A program made the position numbers and the translations under genes. From Pachysolen tannophilus NRRL Y-2460 (lineage: Eukaryota; Ascomycota; Pichiomycetes; Alaninales; Pachysolenaceae): DNA of 64,000 nucleotides. Positions 1-9,556 of this stretch are shown one piece after another. The DNA is taken from assembly GCA_001661245.1 (NCBI GenBank), contig KV454017.1:495559-559558 (forward strand), read 5' to 3'. The number at the start of each line of letters is the position of its first letter. The stretch's first letter is position 1. The notes beneath the pieces are model-generated. The model was not told the DNA's origin and did not search any database. It saw only the letters and a list, made by a program, of their open reading frames with translations.

Positions 1-1
1 A

Positions 2-907
2 AAAAAATCTTTAAGTGGTACAGCTCGTTATATGTCAGTTAATACTCATTTAGGTAGAGAACAATCAAGAAGAGATGATTTAGAAGCATTAGGTCATGTT
101 TTTTTTTATTTTTTAAGAGGTCAATTACCATGGCAAGGTTTAAAAGCTCCAACAAATAAACAAAAATATGAAAAAATTGGTGAAAAAAAGAGAACTACAC
201 CAGTTTTAGATTTATGTGCTGGTTTACCAAAACAATTTGCTGTTTATTTAGAAACAGTTCGTGGTTTAGCATTTGATGCAGATCCAGATTATAATTCTTT
301 ACGTCATTTATTATTAAGCGTATTGGAAGATATAGGAGAATCTGCAGATGGTCAATATGATTGGATGAGATTAAATGGTGGAAGAGGATGGGATGCTGCC
401 ATTAATAAAAAACCAAACTTGCACGGTTATGGCCATCCAAACCCACCAGGTGATAGAGATAGGCGTCATCAACAACAAAGAAGATCAAATAGACTGCAAC
501 AATCAGCTCCTCAACAACAACAATACTTGCACCATAAGCAAATCAGAGAAAGACCACTTCCTCAACTTCCACAACAACAACAGCAACTGCAACAACAACA
601 ACAACTTCTGCTGCAACAATCTCTGGCACAACAACAACAATTTTCTTCACTGTCTCCTCAGCAACAACAATCTTATCAATCACAAAGTCAAAATTTGAGT
701 GTACAACTGCAATTGGGAGACTTACAGCAACAACAAAATTTCCATCAACAACATCAACAACTGCATTTACCACAACATCAACAATCAATACCTTATATAT
801 CTCAGCATGAACTGCTGATTGATGGACAGCCTCAATTCCAACAAAAACAGACGAAACACGAACACGATGAAGAAGAGGATAATAAAAAAACTTGTTTTTG
901 CTTTTAA
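2..907 (+). CDS. YCK2: Casein kinase I, Yck1/Yck2 type (3' part only)
   Basis: Plasma-membrane serine/threonine kinase of the casein kinase I family, known in yeast to act in glucose sensing, endocytosis and morphogenesis. The reading frame is open from the left edge, so the N-lobe and catalytic loop lie outside the window. What remains starts with the activation-segment stretch [13 protein letters not shown], followed by the CK1-specific [13 protein letters not shown] helix and [10 protein letters not shown]. Then comes [20 protein letters not shown], which is typical of Yck2 homologues. From about nt 465 the tail is very rich in glutamine, mostly CAA repeats with scattered CTG codons. The protein ends in KKTCFCF. 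Yeast Yck1/2 end in a palmitoylated Cys-Cys pair; here two cysteines are separated and a phenylalanine is terminal. It converges on the mitochondrial carrier gene. The family is certain; the choice of YCK2 over YCK1 is arbitrary. Confidence 0.9.
   Translation, partial: KKSLSGTARYMSVNTHLGREQSRRDDLEALGHVFFYFLRGQLPWQGLKAPTNKQKYEKIGEKKRTTPVLDLCAGLPKQFAVYLETVRGLAFDADPDYNSLRHLLLSVLEDIGESADGQYDWMRLNGGRGWDAAINKKPNLHGYGHPNPPGDRDRRHQQQRRSNRLQQSAPQQQQYLHHKQIRERPLPQLPQQQQQLQQQQQLLLQQSLAQQQQFSSLSPQQQQSYQSQSQNLSVQLQLGDLQQQQNFHQQHQQLHLPQHQQSIPYISQHELLIDGQPQFQQKQTKHEHDEEEDNKKTCFCF
465..800 (+). repeat. CAA/CAG-rich polyglutamine coding repeat
   Basis: This is a run of interrupted CAA/CAG codons in the casein kinase tail, broken by leucine, CTG, serine and histidine codons. 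It is an unstable low-complexity tract inside the gene. Open frames on the other strand and in the other phases here are shadows of it. Confidence 0.8.
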
Positions 908-1490
908 AAAAAAAATTTCCATTTTTATCTTGTCTATTAGATAATTAATCATTTATTATTATTATTAAGAAATTTGTTTGTGATTTTTTTTTTTTTTTTA
1001 TTTTTGATGTTTTCATTTTTTTTTATTACTTTCTCCTATTTTTGTGTGTACGTCCCCTGTCTGTTTTCCAATATTTTTTAAACATTATTTTGCTTTTACT
1101 TTAATTCTTCAATAATTTGATCTTCAACTTGTAAATTAGAGAAGTCAAACAAAAAAAAAAACACACTAAAATAATAATTATAATTAAATAAATAAGAAAA
1201 TTACAATTATTTATTTTTATTTTTTCTTTTCTCTTTAAAATTTATTCATAATCATTAGCTTACTATTTAAAACAAAGTTAAAAAATAAATAAAAGTAAAA
1301 AACATAAATGAAGGTAAAGAAATAAAGAAAAAAAAAAAAAAATACCACCACCACCAGTACCAACATTATTATAATAACTATATACATAACGACGAAAACT
1401 ACAAAAACTTCAAAAACTTTCTAATTCTATTATTTATACTTTCCAAACCTTTTACCAAATAGAGTGAGTATATGCCTTTTTCATTTTTTC
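908..1490. other. Convergent intergenic region
   Basis: This is the shared 3' flank of the casein kinase gene and the carrier gene. It is AT-rich with poly-A and poly-T runs (for example around 979-990 and 1327-1341) and a short CCACCACCA stretch near 1345. It presumably holds both 3' UTRs. No RNA gene or further coding sequence is visible. Confidence 0.7.
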
Positions 1491-2642
1491 TCAAAAAACT
1501 TTTTTTTCATCATTTAGTAGATTATCAAAAGCTCTTAATGATATTTGATACAAGAATAACATGATACTACTCTGTATAGAAGTCCAAATGAATCTTGGAC
1601 CTACACCGCTGAATAAGCCAACAAATCCTTCAGATCTGTAAACCACTAATAAACCTTTGAAAACTGATGAAGAAGTTAACAAGATTGGGGAGTTAGAAGC
1701 AGTAGTAGAAGCAGAAGTAGTAGAAGTAGTAATAGCTGCCTTAGCAGCAGCACTTGTAATAGCTTTAGATGATAGAGAAGCTGATGGATTTTGTGTTTGT
1801 ACTCTTGTCTTAATAACATCCAAAGGTGTTGTGATTATACCGGCTAACCCACCAGCTGCAGCACCGGTAATTAATTCATAAGGTATTGACAATTCTTCTT
1901 GTTGACGATTCAGCATAGAAAATTCAAAGGCATAATCTCTAAATTTTTCATAAAATGCAAATTGTAAAGCTGAAAATGGTAAATCTCTAAATAAAGTTGC
2001 TTTATAACCAAAAAATAAAGTTTTTGGACCTTCATCTCTAATAATTGTTGAAATTGCGTTAAAAGTAGATTTATAATTATATCCACTTTTAAAATAAGGA
2101 TTATTATACCGTCCTTGTAATTGTAATCTTGTCTTTAAAACTTCGCTTGGAACATAAAATATAGAAGAGGCAAAATCTCCCAAGAAACCAGATACTAAAT
2201 GTGTTATAGTATCAGGAACATTATAAGAATTTATTAATTTTCTCTTTGTATATTCATAAGTTATGAAAAATGTAGCAGCACTTGGGAAAGACCCTAACAT
2301 ACAGGCACCATATCCTCCATATAAACCTCTTGCAAAACCTTCTTCTTTTAAAATTGTACCAAAAGCTGGAATCATATTTTTATATTTTAACGTATTGGGA
2401 GAACCTTGTTGTCGTGTCTTCACCGTATCTAAAGAATGCATCACAGAATCTCCAATTGCACCACCAAACCCTCCCGCAAGCATGCAATGGAGTAATGGAG
2501 AAGCATACTCATCTCTATTCTTGTCACTGTTATAGTCTTCGCCATCCGGGGGAACGGATCTCAACTTTGAATATGAATTGAGATGTTGATCTTCATTATG
2601 ATGATATGGTATTGTTGTTGAACTCAATGTTATCGATGACAT
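1491..2642 (-). CDS. MME1: Mitochondrial inner-membrane carrier, Mme1 type
   Basis: Mitochondrial carrier family (SLC25) protein of 383 residues, closest by eye to S. cerevisiae YMR166C/Mme1, which exports magnesium from mitochondria. It has three carrier repeats. Repeat 1 holds [11 protein letters not shown] and the block [19 protein letters not shown]. Repeat 2 holds [19 protein letters not shown] with [21 protein letters not shown]. Repeat 3 holds [17 protein letters not shown] and ends with [21 protein letters not shown]. The Px[DE]xxKxR signatures are therefore all present. A Ser/Ala/Thr-rich insert of about 35 residues sits in the matrix loop of repeat 3. The start is the ATG at 2642; the frame stays open 12 nt further upstream but without an ATG. 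It is divergent from QRI7 across about 800 bp. Confidence 0.88.
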   Translation of the reverse strand: MSSITLSSTTIPYHHNEDQHLNSYSKLRSVPPDGEDYNSDKNRDEYASPLLHCMLAGGFGGAIGDSVMHSLDTVKTRQQGSPNTLKYKNMIPAFGTILKEEGFARGLYGGYGACMLGSFPSAATFFITYEYTKRKLINSYNVPDTITHLVSGFLGDFASSIFYVPSEVLKTRLQLQGRYNNPYFKSGYNYKSTFNAISTIIRDEGPKTLFFGYKATLFRDLPFSALQFAFYEKFRDYAFEFSMLNRQQEELSIPYELITGAAAGGLAGIITTPLDVIKTRVQTQNPSASLSSKAITSAAAKAAITTSTTSASTTASNSPILLTSSSVFKGLLVVYRSEGFVGLFSGVGPRFIWTSIQSSIMLFLYQISLRAFDNLLNDEKKVF

Positions 2643-3340
2643 GATATAGTGCAAAAATGAAATTGAAAAATATTTGAAAAATTTTGGAAAAATTATGTGA
2701 CAATGAATAAATATATGTATATATATAGAAATGAAAAATAATGATAATAATACTGAATATGATTTTTTTTTTTATGATAATTTTCTCCGTAACAATTAGA
2801 TACTATATGTGCATGACTTTAATACCCAAACCTATGTATATATGACAAAAAAAACCCACAATTTTCATCTATTGAATCACTGGTGATATCTTTTGTAAAT
2901 TCCAAAAAAAATTCTATAATTTATAAACAAATATTCCTTTCAAAATCAAAAAAAAAAAAAAAAATAAATTTATTCCTTAATTGACAACCTCTGATTACTC
3001 CAAACAAGATAAATAAAATCAATGAACTCACTCTATAATCACAGCTCCTAATACTATTGAATTTATTTATAATTAAATGTTCTTGTCGTTCTTGTAGTTC
3101 TTGTTGTTGTTGTTAATATTTTAAGATCTTTTTTTTTTTTTTTCTGTGTAAAAAATTTTCCTTTTTCCTTTTCCAATCAAAACTGGTACAAATAATTAAA
3201 AAAAACCGAAAACAGTTTTGGAAAAAACCTTTTTAAAGAAGAATTTATATAAAAATAAATATATTTTAGTTATTGTTTAAAAGAGGTTTCAGGAAAATCA
3301 ATAGTGATTATCTATAAATATCAAATCAGATATATATAAA

Positions 3341-3371
<31 letters not shown>

Positions 3372-3452
3372 GTTAAACAAAGACTTAGTGTTGACTTTAA
3401 CGCTGTTGATTTTAAATCCGTATTGACGTTTAAAATTTGAGTGTTTTTGGTG
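2643..3452. other. Divergent intergenic region MME1/QRI7
   Basis: An 810-bp AT-rich divergent promoter region. It contains long poly-A/poly-T runs (about 2946-2965 and 3129-3142), an alternating TA tract around 3330-3360, and a GTTCTTGTNGTT-like run near 3080-3115. I recognise no specific factor site and see no RNA gene. Confidence 0.6.
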
Positions 3453-4805
3453 ATGAAAAAAATGAACCAAATGGGGATAATTGGTCGTGCTCCGCTTACC
3501 AGAAATCTTAGAAAATATTCCTTATTTAGGAAGGCGGCGGTGGTGCTAGCGCCGCACGATATGGTGCAAATGCATATGGTGCATATGGTGCATACGGTGA
3601 AGATGGTGAAGCCGATGTTTAGTCTGAGGCGAGGTTATAAGGTTTTAGCGATAGAAAGTTCATGCGATGACTCGTGTGTTGCGCTTTTGGATAGGGATGA
3701 TAAGTTGAATCAGACAATAGTGGTTGATCAGTTAAAATCTACACTTGATTCTGCTGGTTCAGGAGGTGTTATACCAACAGCTGCTCATTTACATCATCAA
3801 GAAAACCTTTCGAAACTAGTTTCCAGTTTGTGTATGAAACACGGATTATCCCATAAGAGTCCTCCTGATTTGATATGTGTAACACGAGGTCCAGGAATGC
3901 CTGGATCTCTTAGTATTGGAACAGAATTAGCTAAAGGTTTAAGTATAGCATGGAATAAACCTCTTATTGGAGTGCATCATATGTTGGGACATCTTTTAAT
4001 TCTGAGATTGCAAAACAATGGCAAAAGTCCAGAATTCCCATTTTTAAGTTTGTTGGTAAGTGGTGGGCATACGTTATTGGTACTTTCACGTAATTTATTA
4101 CAACATGATATTTTGGTTGATACTTTAGATATAGCTGCAGGAGATGCCTTGGATAAATGTGCTAGAGAAATTGGTATTAGTGGGAACATGATTGGAAAAG
4201 AATTAGAAAAATTTCTTGAAGAAAATAGGAATTTCTTAACACAAGAAATATTATCAAAATATAAAGATATTGAATTTACAATGCCATTGAGAAATAAACC
4301 AGGAAGATCAAATTTAGAAAAATTCTCATTTGCTCCATTTTCAGGTCAAACAAAAAAAATTTTAGCAAATAAAAGAAATGAAAATTTGAATATGAATTTG
4401 AACTCGGATTTGGATTTGAATTTGGAGTTCAAAACTATTTTAGGTTTTAAAATTCAAGATTCAATTTTTAAACATTTATTGGAAAAAATACAATTATCGT
4501 TGAAATTAGATAATTTTAAAGAACTGGATAATAAAATTTTTACAAACGTTAAAGAATTTGTTTGTTCTGGTGGAGTAGGATCAAATTTATATTTAAGAAA
4601 ATTGTTAAAAGAAGGTTTACCTGCATTTGAAAAATTTCATTTTCCCGATCCAAAGCTTTGTACTGATAATGCAATAATGATTGGATGGGCAGGAATTGAA
4701 TTATATGAAAAGTACGGACTCACAAGTGATCTTAGTATAACTCCACTTCGTAAATGGCCATTAACTAATATCACAGATGTTGATGGATGGATTAAAAAAG
4801 GATAA
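3453..4805 (+). CDS. QRI7: Mitochondrial tRNA N6-threonylcarbamoyladenosine transferase Qri7
   Basis: Kae1/TsaD/Qri7-family enzyme of 450 residues. It transfers the threonylcarbamoyl group to A37 of ANN-decoding tRNAs and acts inside mitochondria. Visible signatures are the metal-binding GVHHMLGH (HxxxH), the ATP-site motifs LLVSGGHT and CSGGVGSN, and DNAIMIGWAG near the C-terminus. The first ~60 residues are rich in Arg/Lys with almost no acidic residues, fitting a mitochondrial presequence, and hold a 9-bp repeat encoding MVH-type units. An extra low-complexity segment of alternating Asn/Asp-Leu codons (nt ~4384-4428) interrupts the conserved core. The start is the ATG at 3453; a GTG lies 12 nt upstream. 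It is convergent with NSE4, 102 bp between stops, as are YDL104C and YDL105W in S. cerevisiae. Confidence 0.93.
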   Translation: MKKMNQMGIIGRAPLTRNLRKYSLFRKAAVVLAPHDMVQMHMVHMVHTVKMVKPMFSLRRGYKVLAIESSCDDSCVALLDRDDKLNQTIVVDQLKSTLDSAGSGGVIPTAAHLHHQENLSKLVSSLCMKHGLSHKSPPDLICVTRGPGMPGSLSIGTELAKGLSIAWNKPLIGVHHMLGHLLILRLQNNGKSPEFPFLSLLVSGGHTLLVLSRNLLQHDILVDTLDIAAGDALDKCAREIGISGNMIGKELEKFLEENRNFLTQEILSKYKDIEFTMPLRNKPGRSNLEKFSFAPFSGQTKKILANKRNENLNMNLNSDLDLNLEFKTILGFKIQDSIFKHLLEKIQLSLKLDNFKELDNKIFTNVKEFVCSGGVGSNLYLRKLLKEGLPAFEKFHFPDPKLCTDNAIMIGWAGIELYEKYGLTSDLSITPLRKWPLTNITDVDGWIKKG

Positions 4806-4907
4806 GGATAAAAGTTTTTAAATCATGCTCTTGTATATAAATAAATTTCTTTTTTTTTAATATTGTACAGTAAAACAAAAATAATAATGTATTATACAAA
4901 ATCATAT

Positions 4908-6279
4908 TTATTCATCTGAATGATCTCTCTCGGATCGATCTCCCAAAAATGACTCAGTAATGTTATAAGTTTCAATTAATTTTTGCCAAGTATCATACTC
5001 CATTCTAAATATTAAATGTGTCTTCTCTATTGTCTTTGAGCTAGCAGCGTTACCATTTTTTGAAAAATATTGCGGTAATTCCAGAACATTTTCCTTGGTT
5101 ACCTCTTGAATAGTTGGAATTCCATTTTTATCCTTATCTAATATCAATCTATTGTTATTGATTAAAAAACTAGTATAAAATAAATTTTCAATTGACTGAG
5201 AAAAAGATTTTGGATTTATGAAAAATTTAAACAAATTCATCTTTCTACCACTTTGCTTCTTTTTAATTATGTCAAAACATTTGATAGATGCAGAATATGT
5301 ATCCTTATCCGTATCATGCTTGAAATCAGATGCAGCTATTTGTGTTGGCTTCACAGCTTGACCAGTTTTAAGATAGTCTCTTTCTCTAACTACTTGTCTT
5401 CTCGGTTTTTGTTCAATTTCTAGTGGGCCTAATAAGAAATCTATAGTCGGAGCTTGGAAACTATGTTTGAAATATAATGAACTAAGTTTTCCCCAATTAA
5501 ACGTACTAAATGCTGCATCAGCATCCAGACTTCTATTTATATCACCTTGATAGAAAAGACCACCACCACCACCATTTCGGTCATAGTCTTCATCGTCATT
5601 ATCATCCTCATTTACAGCTTCAAACTCTTCGCGTTGACTATTATTTTTTTTGGCATATAAAGCAAATTTTTTCAAAAAATCATCAAAGTCTAATCCTTTC
5701 TCAGTAGCTCCCAATCTTAAATTTGTTATACCTATTTTCGCCTGCGATCCAATCTCTTTGAAAGCTTTTGAGTCTAAATTACTGATTTCATTAATCGATG
5801 AATCGTTTATTTTCTTGGTATTTTCATACAATGAATTTACTTTTAATAAACTTTCCGTCACTATTCTAACACCACCTTCTCGTGCAACTTGTGCCCTCTC
5901 ACCTGATAACCAGTTAGTACTTATATATTGATGAAAAAACCATACCAACATAAATTATATATATATTAAAATCATACTTACTTACAAGGTTATCAGATAA
6001 TTGTCTGTAACCCTCTATTGTCTTTCCAATGAAATTATCAAATTGTTTCTGTGTCATTGTTATTCCTTCATGATCTTCCTCATCTTCAGAATCCTCTTCT
6101 TCTTCTTCGTCGTCGTCATCATCATCATCTTCTTCTTCTTCTTCTTCTTCCTCATTATCTTCGTTTTCACTTATATGTACTCCATTGGATTTATATCTTT
6201 TTATATCTTGATTCCCATCCTCCTCAGATGACCTTCTTTTCACCGAGTTCATTGCTGACTTTATTCCTGATGCCAACAT
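4908..6279 (-). CDS. NSE4: Smc5-Smc6 complex kleisin Nse4 (two exons)
   Basis: Kleisin subunit of the Smc5/6 complex, which acts in the nucleus in DNA repair and chromosome segregation. Exon 1 is 5982-6279 and exon 2 is 4908-5902, giving about 430 residues after removal of a 79-nt intron. The N-terminus has a long Glu/Asp tract, then the helical Nse4 region (DNFIGKTIEGYRQLSDNL) that continues across the junction into ERAQVAREGGVRIVTESLLK. The conserved C-terminal winged-helix part includes FNWGKLSSLYFKHSFQAPTI and LGPLEIEQKPR. The start is the ATG at 6279; the in-frame codon just upstream is TTG. An MCB element lies 72 bp upstream. Its neighbour QRI7 is convergent, as in S. cerevisiae (QRI2/NSE4 = YDL105W). 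Confidence 0.9.
5903..5981 (-). other. NSE4 intron
   Basis: A 79-nt spliceosomal intron. On the minus strand the donor reads GTAAGTATG, the branch point is a perfect TACTAAC (plus-strand 5913-5919), and the acceptor is TTATCAG. Only the second of two overlapping GTAAGT donors keeps the frame, giving ...DNLVS-ERAQ... across the junction. Confidence 0.85.
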
Positions 6280-6350
6280 CAAGATTATGTGAACTTAACT
6301 ATGTTTCAGAAAGATTAACTGTATTATGGTTATGTTATACAAAAATTACT

Positions 6351-6356
6351 ACGCGT
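6351..6356. promoter_or_regulatory. MCB element (ACGCGT) upstream of NSE4
   Basis: A perfect ACGCGT palindrome lies 72 bp upstream of the NSE4 start. MBF (Mbp1/Swi6) uses this site to drive G1/S genes, which suits a DNA-repair and cohesion-like factor. The assignment rests on motif and position. Confidence 0.6.
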
Positions 6357-6494
6357 TTTAATTTTTTATTTTTTTTATTTTTTCATTTTTTCATATTTTT
6401 ATATTTTTGATTAATTACATATATACTAAAAGTTTGAGCTTCAAATTTTTTACTATTGAATATTATATAGAGTTAAAAGCTTGTTTAAGGGCCT

Positions 6495-8501
6495 TTACCA
6501 CACGTTGCCTCTCAACTTATAGTTGAACCAATCGTCCAAACCCCTTTCTTTTACTTTTATGTCATCTACAGATCTTAGCTCAGTGATAACATTGAAAATC
6601 TTCAAATACCTCAAACTTTGACAATTTTGTTTAATCTTCTGTGCTATTTCTGTTATTGTACCGATGTTCAAGTTAAATTCTTCTAACTTGAAGTCATTTC
6701 CTTGATCTTCAACTGTTAAGCTGTTAAGGGAGCTGAGGGATGAATTGAGGGACAGATATGTACTTTGAGAAGGAGACACCAATAATGTACCTAGGTGTCT
6801 ATTATAATTGCTCGCTATCCCATCGTTGGCTCCATTAGTCTCGTAGTTCGCCGATGTGTTAAATTCACTGAATATGATTTCTAGAAATTCTAAGTTTTTG
6901 AAATTTTCTAAACACTCGTTTATGAAAAATGATAAGTTTACAATTGATAAGGGCAATCTCAAGTTATGTAAATTCTTCAAGTTTATCAAATAATCCGCCA
7001 AAATTATAATATTCAATGGCTTGATATAATAGTCATTAGATTTCCCAAGATGAGTCTCGTCTCGCTGTTGTTGTTGTTCACCTTCTTGAAACATAACTAA
7101 ATTGTTATTATTTTGATGGTTCTGAGCTTCGTTTTTAGTATCTATTAATAAATTTGTCATTGTATTTTTATGTTTTAAAATTGATTCAAAATAAATACTG
7201 CATAAACCATCCCATGATATATTGTGAACTCTTTCTCTGCTCAGATCCCATCTAATATCAACGTATAATTTGCGAAGGTTTGATATCGAAGAAATCAATT
7301 CTGGAATGCAATCTCTTAATTCATTGTAAAAATCAATATTTAATTCTTCAACATTTGATAAATATGGTGCTAAATCTGTTAAAAAAAATTTTTCATTATT
7401 ATAATGTCTATGTCTGTCTGAATCAACCAACTCTGTAATATTCAATAATGTCAATTTTTGTAAATTTTCCAAATATACAGCATTCGACAAGATTTTTGAA
7501 TCTGATGAAGTTAATACAAAACTGTCAAGTCTTATTTCTAATAATTTTAGTTTTCTATTAACAGTGATATTATCTTTGAATAAGTTTTTAATTATATTAT
7601 TTTCTTCAGAAGTTTCAGTTGTAGAAATTGTAATATTATTTCTATTTGAACTGTTTCTAAAAATCAAACTGAAATCATTTTGCGACAAATCATTTGTCAT
7701 ATCATTATTAAAATACTTATTGAATCTATCCTGTAGATAATTAAAATCTATATCTATCAGGTTAATGACTTGATAATTATTGGGGAAAACAATTCTGTTA
7801 TTTTTAGAAATTTCCAAAAATTTCAAATTCTTCTTCAAAGGTAATAAAACTCCATTTAACAGGTTTGATGAAGAAAGAAAATTTTCTATAGATATTTTAT
7901 TTAAATTTTTAAAATTATCATTTAAATTCTTTATCGATAAATTATTTTGTAATGATTTTTTTTGCCTTTGATTAACACTAAAATCTCCATTAATTGCTAT
8001 TAACCTGTCATTATTTTTGGGTAAATAATTGATTAATTCAAGTAAATTAATAAAACAAGAATTATAATGGAAATTTAAAGATTTTAAATTTATCAATAAT
8101 GGAAATAATTTCTTAAAATATTTTAATAATTCAAATTCCAATAAATGATCTGGTAATTTTTTATAAATCTCTAAATACTCAACAAATCCAATTAAACTTG
8201 GATTTTTGAATAAAGTCTTGAAAAAAAGTTTTAACCCATGATTTGTTCTAATCACTGTCGATTTGTAGTACTTGCAAACTATTTTATCATTATAACTATA
8301 CTTGATTAAACTTAAATCATTAAAATCTAACAACTCTTTATGGTAATAGTTTGTTGATGAATCGATTATAATTGCCCTGTACAATTTTTTCCTCACTATT
8401 GATGATAATGATTTATTGGTTAACAATAAATGATAGCAATCTGTTTGCGGTAAGCAATCAATAACAACTGATAACAACTCCACAGGTAAGTTATCAATCA
8501 T
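6495..8501 (-). CDS. F-box protein with leucine-rich C-terminal region
   Basis: Predicted 668-residue protein with an N-terminal F-box (DNLPVELLSVVIDCLPQTDC through about residue 45), the segment that binds Skp1 in SCF ubiquitin ligases. The rest is rich in Leu/Ile/Asn with irregular repeats such as LKLLEIRLDSF, LQKLTLLNIT, VEELNIDFYN and LRKLYVDIRW. These resemble degenerate leucine-rich repeats that would form a substrate-binding surface. It is therefore a likely SCF substrate receptor, but I cannot name an S. cerevisiae orthologue or a target. The start is the ATG at 8501, the first in frame; the upstream codon at 8507 is TTG. Its 5' flank is the long stretch leading to HPT1. Confidence 0.75.
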   Translation of the reverse strand: MIDNLPVELLSVVIDCLPQTDCYHLLLTNKSLSSIVRKKLYRAIIIDSSTNYYHKELLDFNDLSLIKYSYNDKIVCKYYKSTVIRTNHGLKLFFKTLFKNPSLIGFVEYLEIYKKLPDHLLEFELLKYFKKLFPLLINLKSLNFHYNSCFINLLELINYLPKNNDRLIAINGDFSVNQRQKKSLQNNLSIKNLNDNFKNLNKISIENFLSSSNLLNGVLLPLKKNLKFLEISKNNRIVFPNNYQVINLIDIDFNYLQDRFNKYFNNDMTNDLSQNDFSLIFRNSSNRNNITISTTETSEENNIIKNLFKDNITVNRKLKLLEIRLDSFVLTSSDSKILSNAVYLENLQKLTLLNITELVDSDRHRHYNNEKFFLTDLAPYLSNVEELNIDFYNELRDCIPELISSISNLRKLYVDIRWDLSRERVHNISWDGLCSIYFESILKHKNTMTNLLIDTKNEAQNHQNNNNLVMFQEGEQQQQRDETHLGKSNDYYIKPLNIIILADYLINLKNLHNLRLPLSIVNLSFFINECLENFKNLEFLEIIFSEFNTSANYETNGANDGIASNYNRHLGTLLVSPSQSTYLSLNSSLSSLNSLTVEDQGNDFKLEEFNLNIGTITEIAQKIKQNCQSLRYLKIFNVITELRSVDDIKVKERGLDDWFNYKLRGNVW

Positions 8502-8984
8502 TCTCAACTGAAAAATACGCCTTTTTTGCTTTTTACCTAAATCCTAAACTTTTCCATCTCTCTCATTAATGAATCGTCATGGAATTCATGATAATATATA
8601 TAGTATATATCGTTATTGAAAACGTTTGATAATTTTTTATAAATCACGTAAAATTTAATGACTAGAACTTGTATAAGAGCGATAATTCCTTAGCGAAATG
8701 CAGAAGAGTTCAAGGTAAAATAAATCACCGGTAAAGGAGTTAATGACAAGTTTGACCAGTTATTTATTTTCAAAAAATTTCAATAGTTCTTATTAAAAAA
8801 TTATCTGGAATTAAAATTCTTCCTATTTTTCCTTTATTTAACTTTAAAATATCGAAACTACAGTATTGCTAACCTAAAACTATTTAAACTGTAATTACAC
8901 TATAGACGGAAACCCTGAATCTCAGAAAAAAAACAAATTACACTTTTTCCTACCAGAAATTTTAGCAAAAAAGAAAAAAAAATC

Positions 8985-9165
8985 TGAGATGTTGATTCAA
9001 AGGCTCGCCAATCTCAACTACAGATAAAAGAAATCAATATTGTTGATTTCAAAAAGACTAATGGTTGAATTTCATCTTATGATAATGGGCTCAAACCTAG
9101 TAGCGCTACCAATTGTAAAGATGTGATCGTGTGAAGTCCATCTAAGTTTCCTAAAAGGGAAATAT
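8985..9165. ncRNA. Candidate structured non-coding RNA (unassigned)
   Basis: A stretch of more balanced base composition inside AT-rich intergenic DNA, with several perfect short hairpins or palindromes. These are TGAGAT/ATCTCA (8985-8990 with 9011-9016), GAAATCAA/TTGATTTC with a 5-nt loop (9030-9050), the palindrome GTAGCGCTAC (9100-9109), and TTTCC/GGAAA (9147-9162). There is no long ORF. An AGATAA sequence between the first two hairpins resembles an H box, but I find no matching ACA box. On the minus strand it is followed by a T-rich stretch that could end a Pol III transcript. No known family is recognised. Confidence 0.25.
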
Positions 9166-9186
9166 GCTGTTAAAAGTTAAGATGAC

Positions 9187-9273
9187 CTACACCACTCACA
9201 CCACTCACACCACTCACACCATCTACACCATCTACACTATTTACGTTACCTATACCTTTTACACCATTCATTG
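9187..9273. repeat. 9-bp minisatellite (ACACCACTC / ACACCATCT units)
   Basis: About nine imperfect tandem 9-bp units: three ACACCACTC, then ACACCATCT copies, degrading into ACACTATTT and ACACCATTC. The reverse complement shares the GGTGTAGAT unit with the array at 20827-20910. The short frame through it encodes only Thr/His/Tyr/Ile repeats and is not a gene. Confidence 0.85.
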
Positions 9274-9556
9274 CAAAGATATTGATAAACATAATTTCCA
9301 TAGGAGATCCAATTCTCTGTTATGTCCATCAAGAAAGATTATATATGAAATACAGAACTTTATTTAAATAAAAAAAAATTTCTTTTTAAAAGAATATTAA
9401 ATTAAAAATGTATAATATATATAGTAAGATATATAATAACCAAAAACTTGTAAAAGTCTCTAATATCTATACACTTAAGAATATGATGCAAGAAGAAATA
9501 GAAATAGTGAAACTCTTGGATTTCAATTAAAAAAAAAAAAAAAAAGCTATTTTTTG

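Larger units (their letters stand above)
8502..9556. other. Intergenic region with structured island and minisatellite
   Basis: A 1.05-kb gap between the F-box gene start and the HPT1 end. 8502-8980 is ordinary AT-rich promoter-like DNA. About 8985-9165 is less AT-rich and dense in short inverted repeats (listed separately). 9187-9273 is a 9-bp tandem repeat. The remainder is AT-rich and ends in a long poly-A run next to the HPT1 terminus. Confidence 0.6.

Noticed and set aside
9085-9120. tRNA-like A-box sequence on the minus strand (AATTGGTAGCGC)
   Set aside because: No pairing T-arm or B box and no matching acceptor stem could be found at a suitable distance, so a tRNA is not supported.
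9164-9367. Short open frame of Thr/His/Tyr/Ile repeats
   Set aside because: It is the translation of the 9-bp minisatellite, with no family resemblance and no promoter context.
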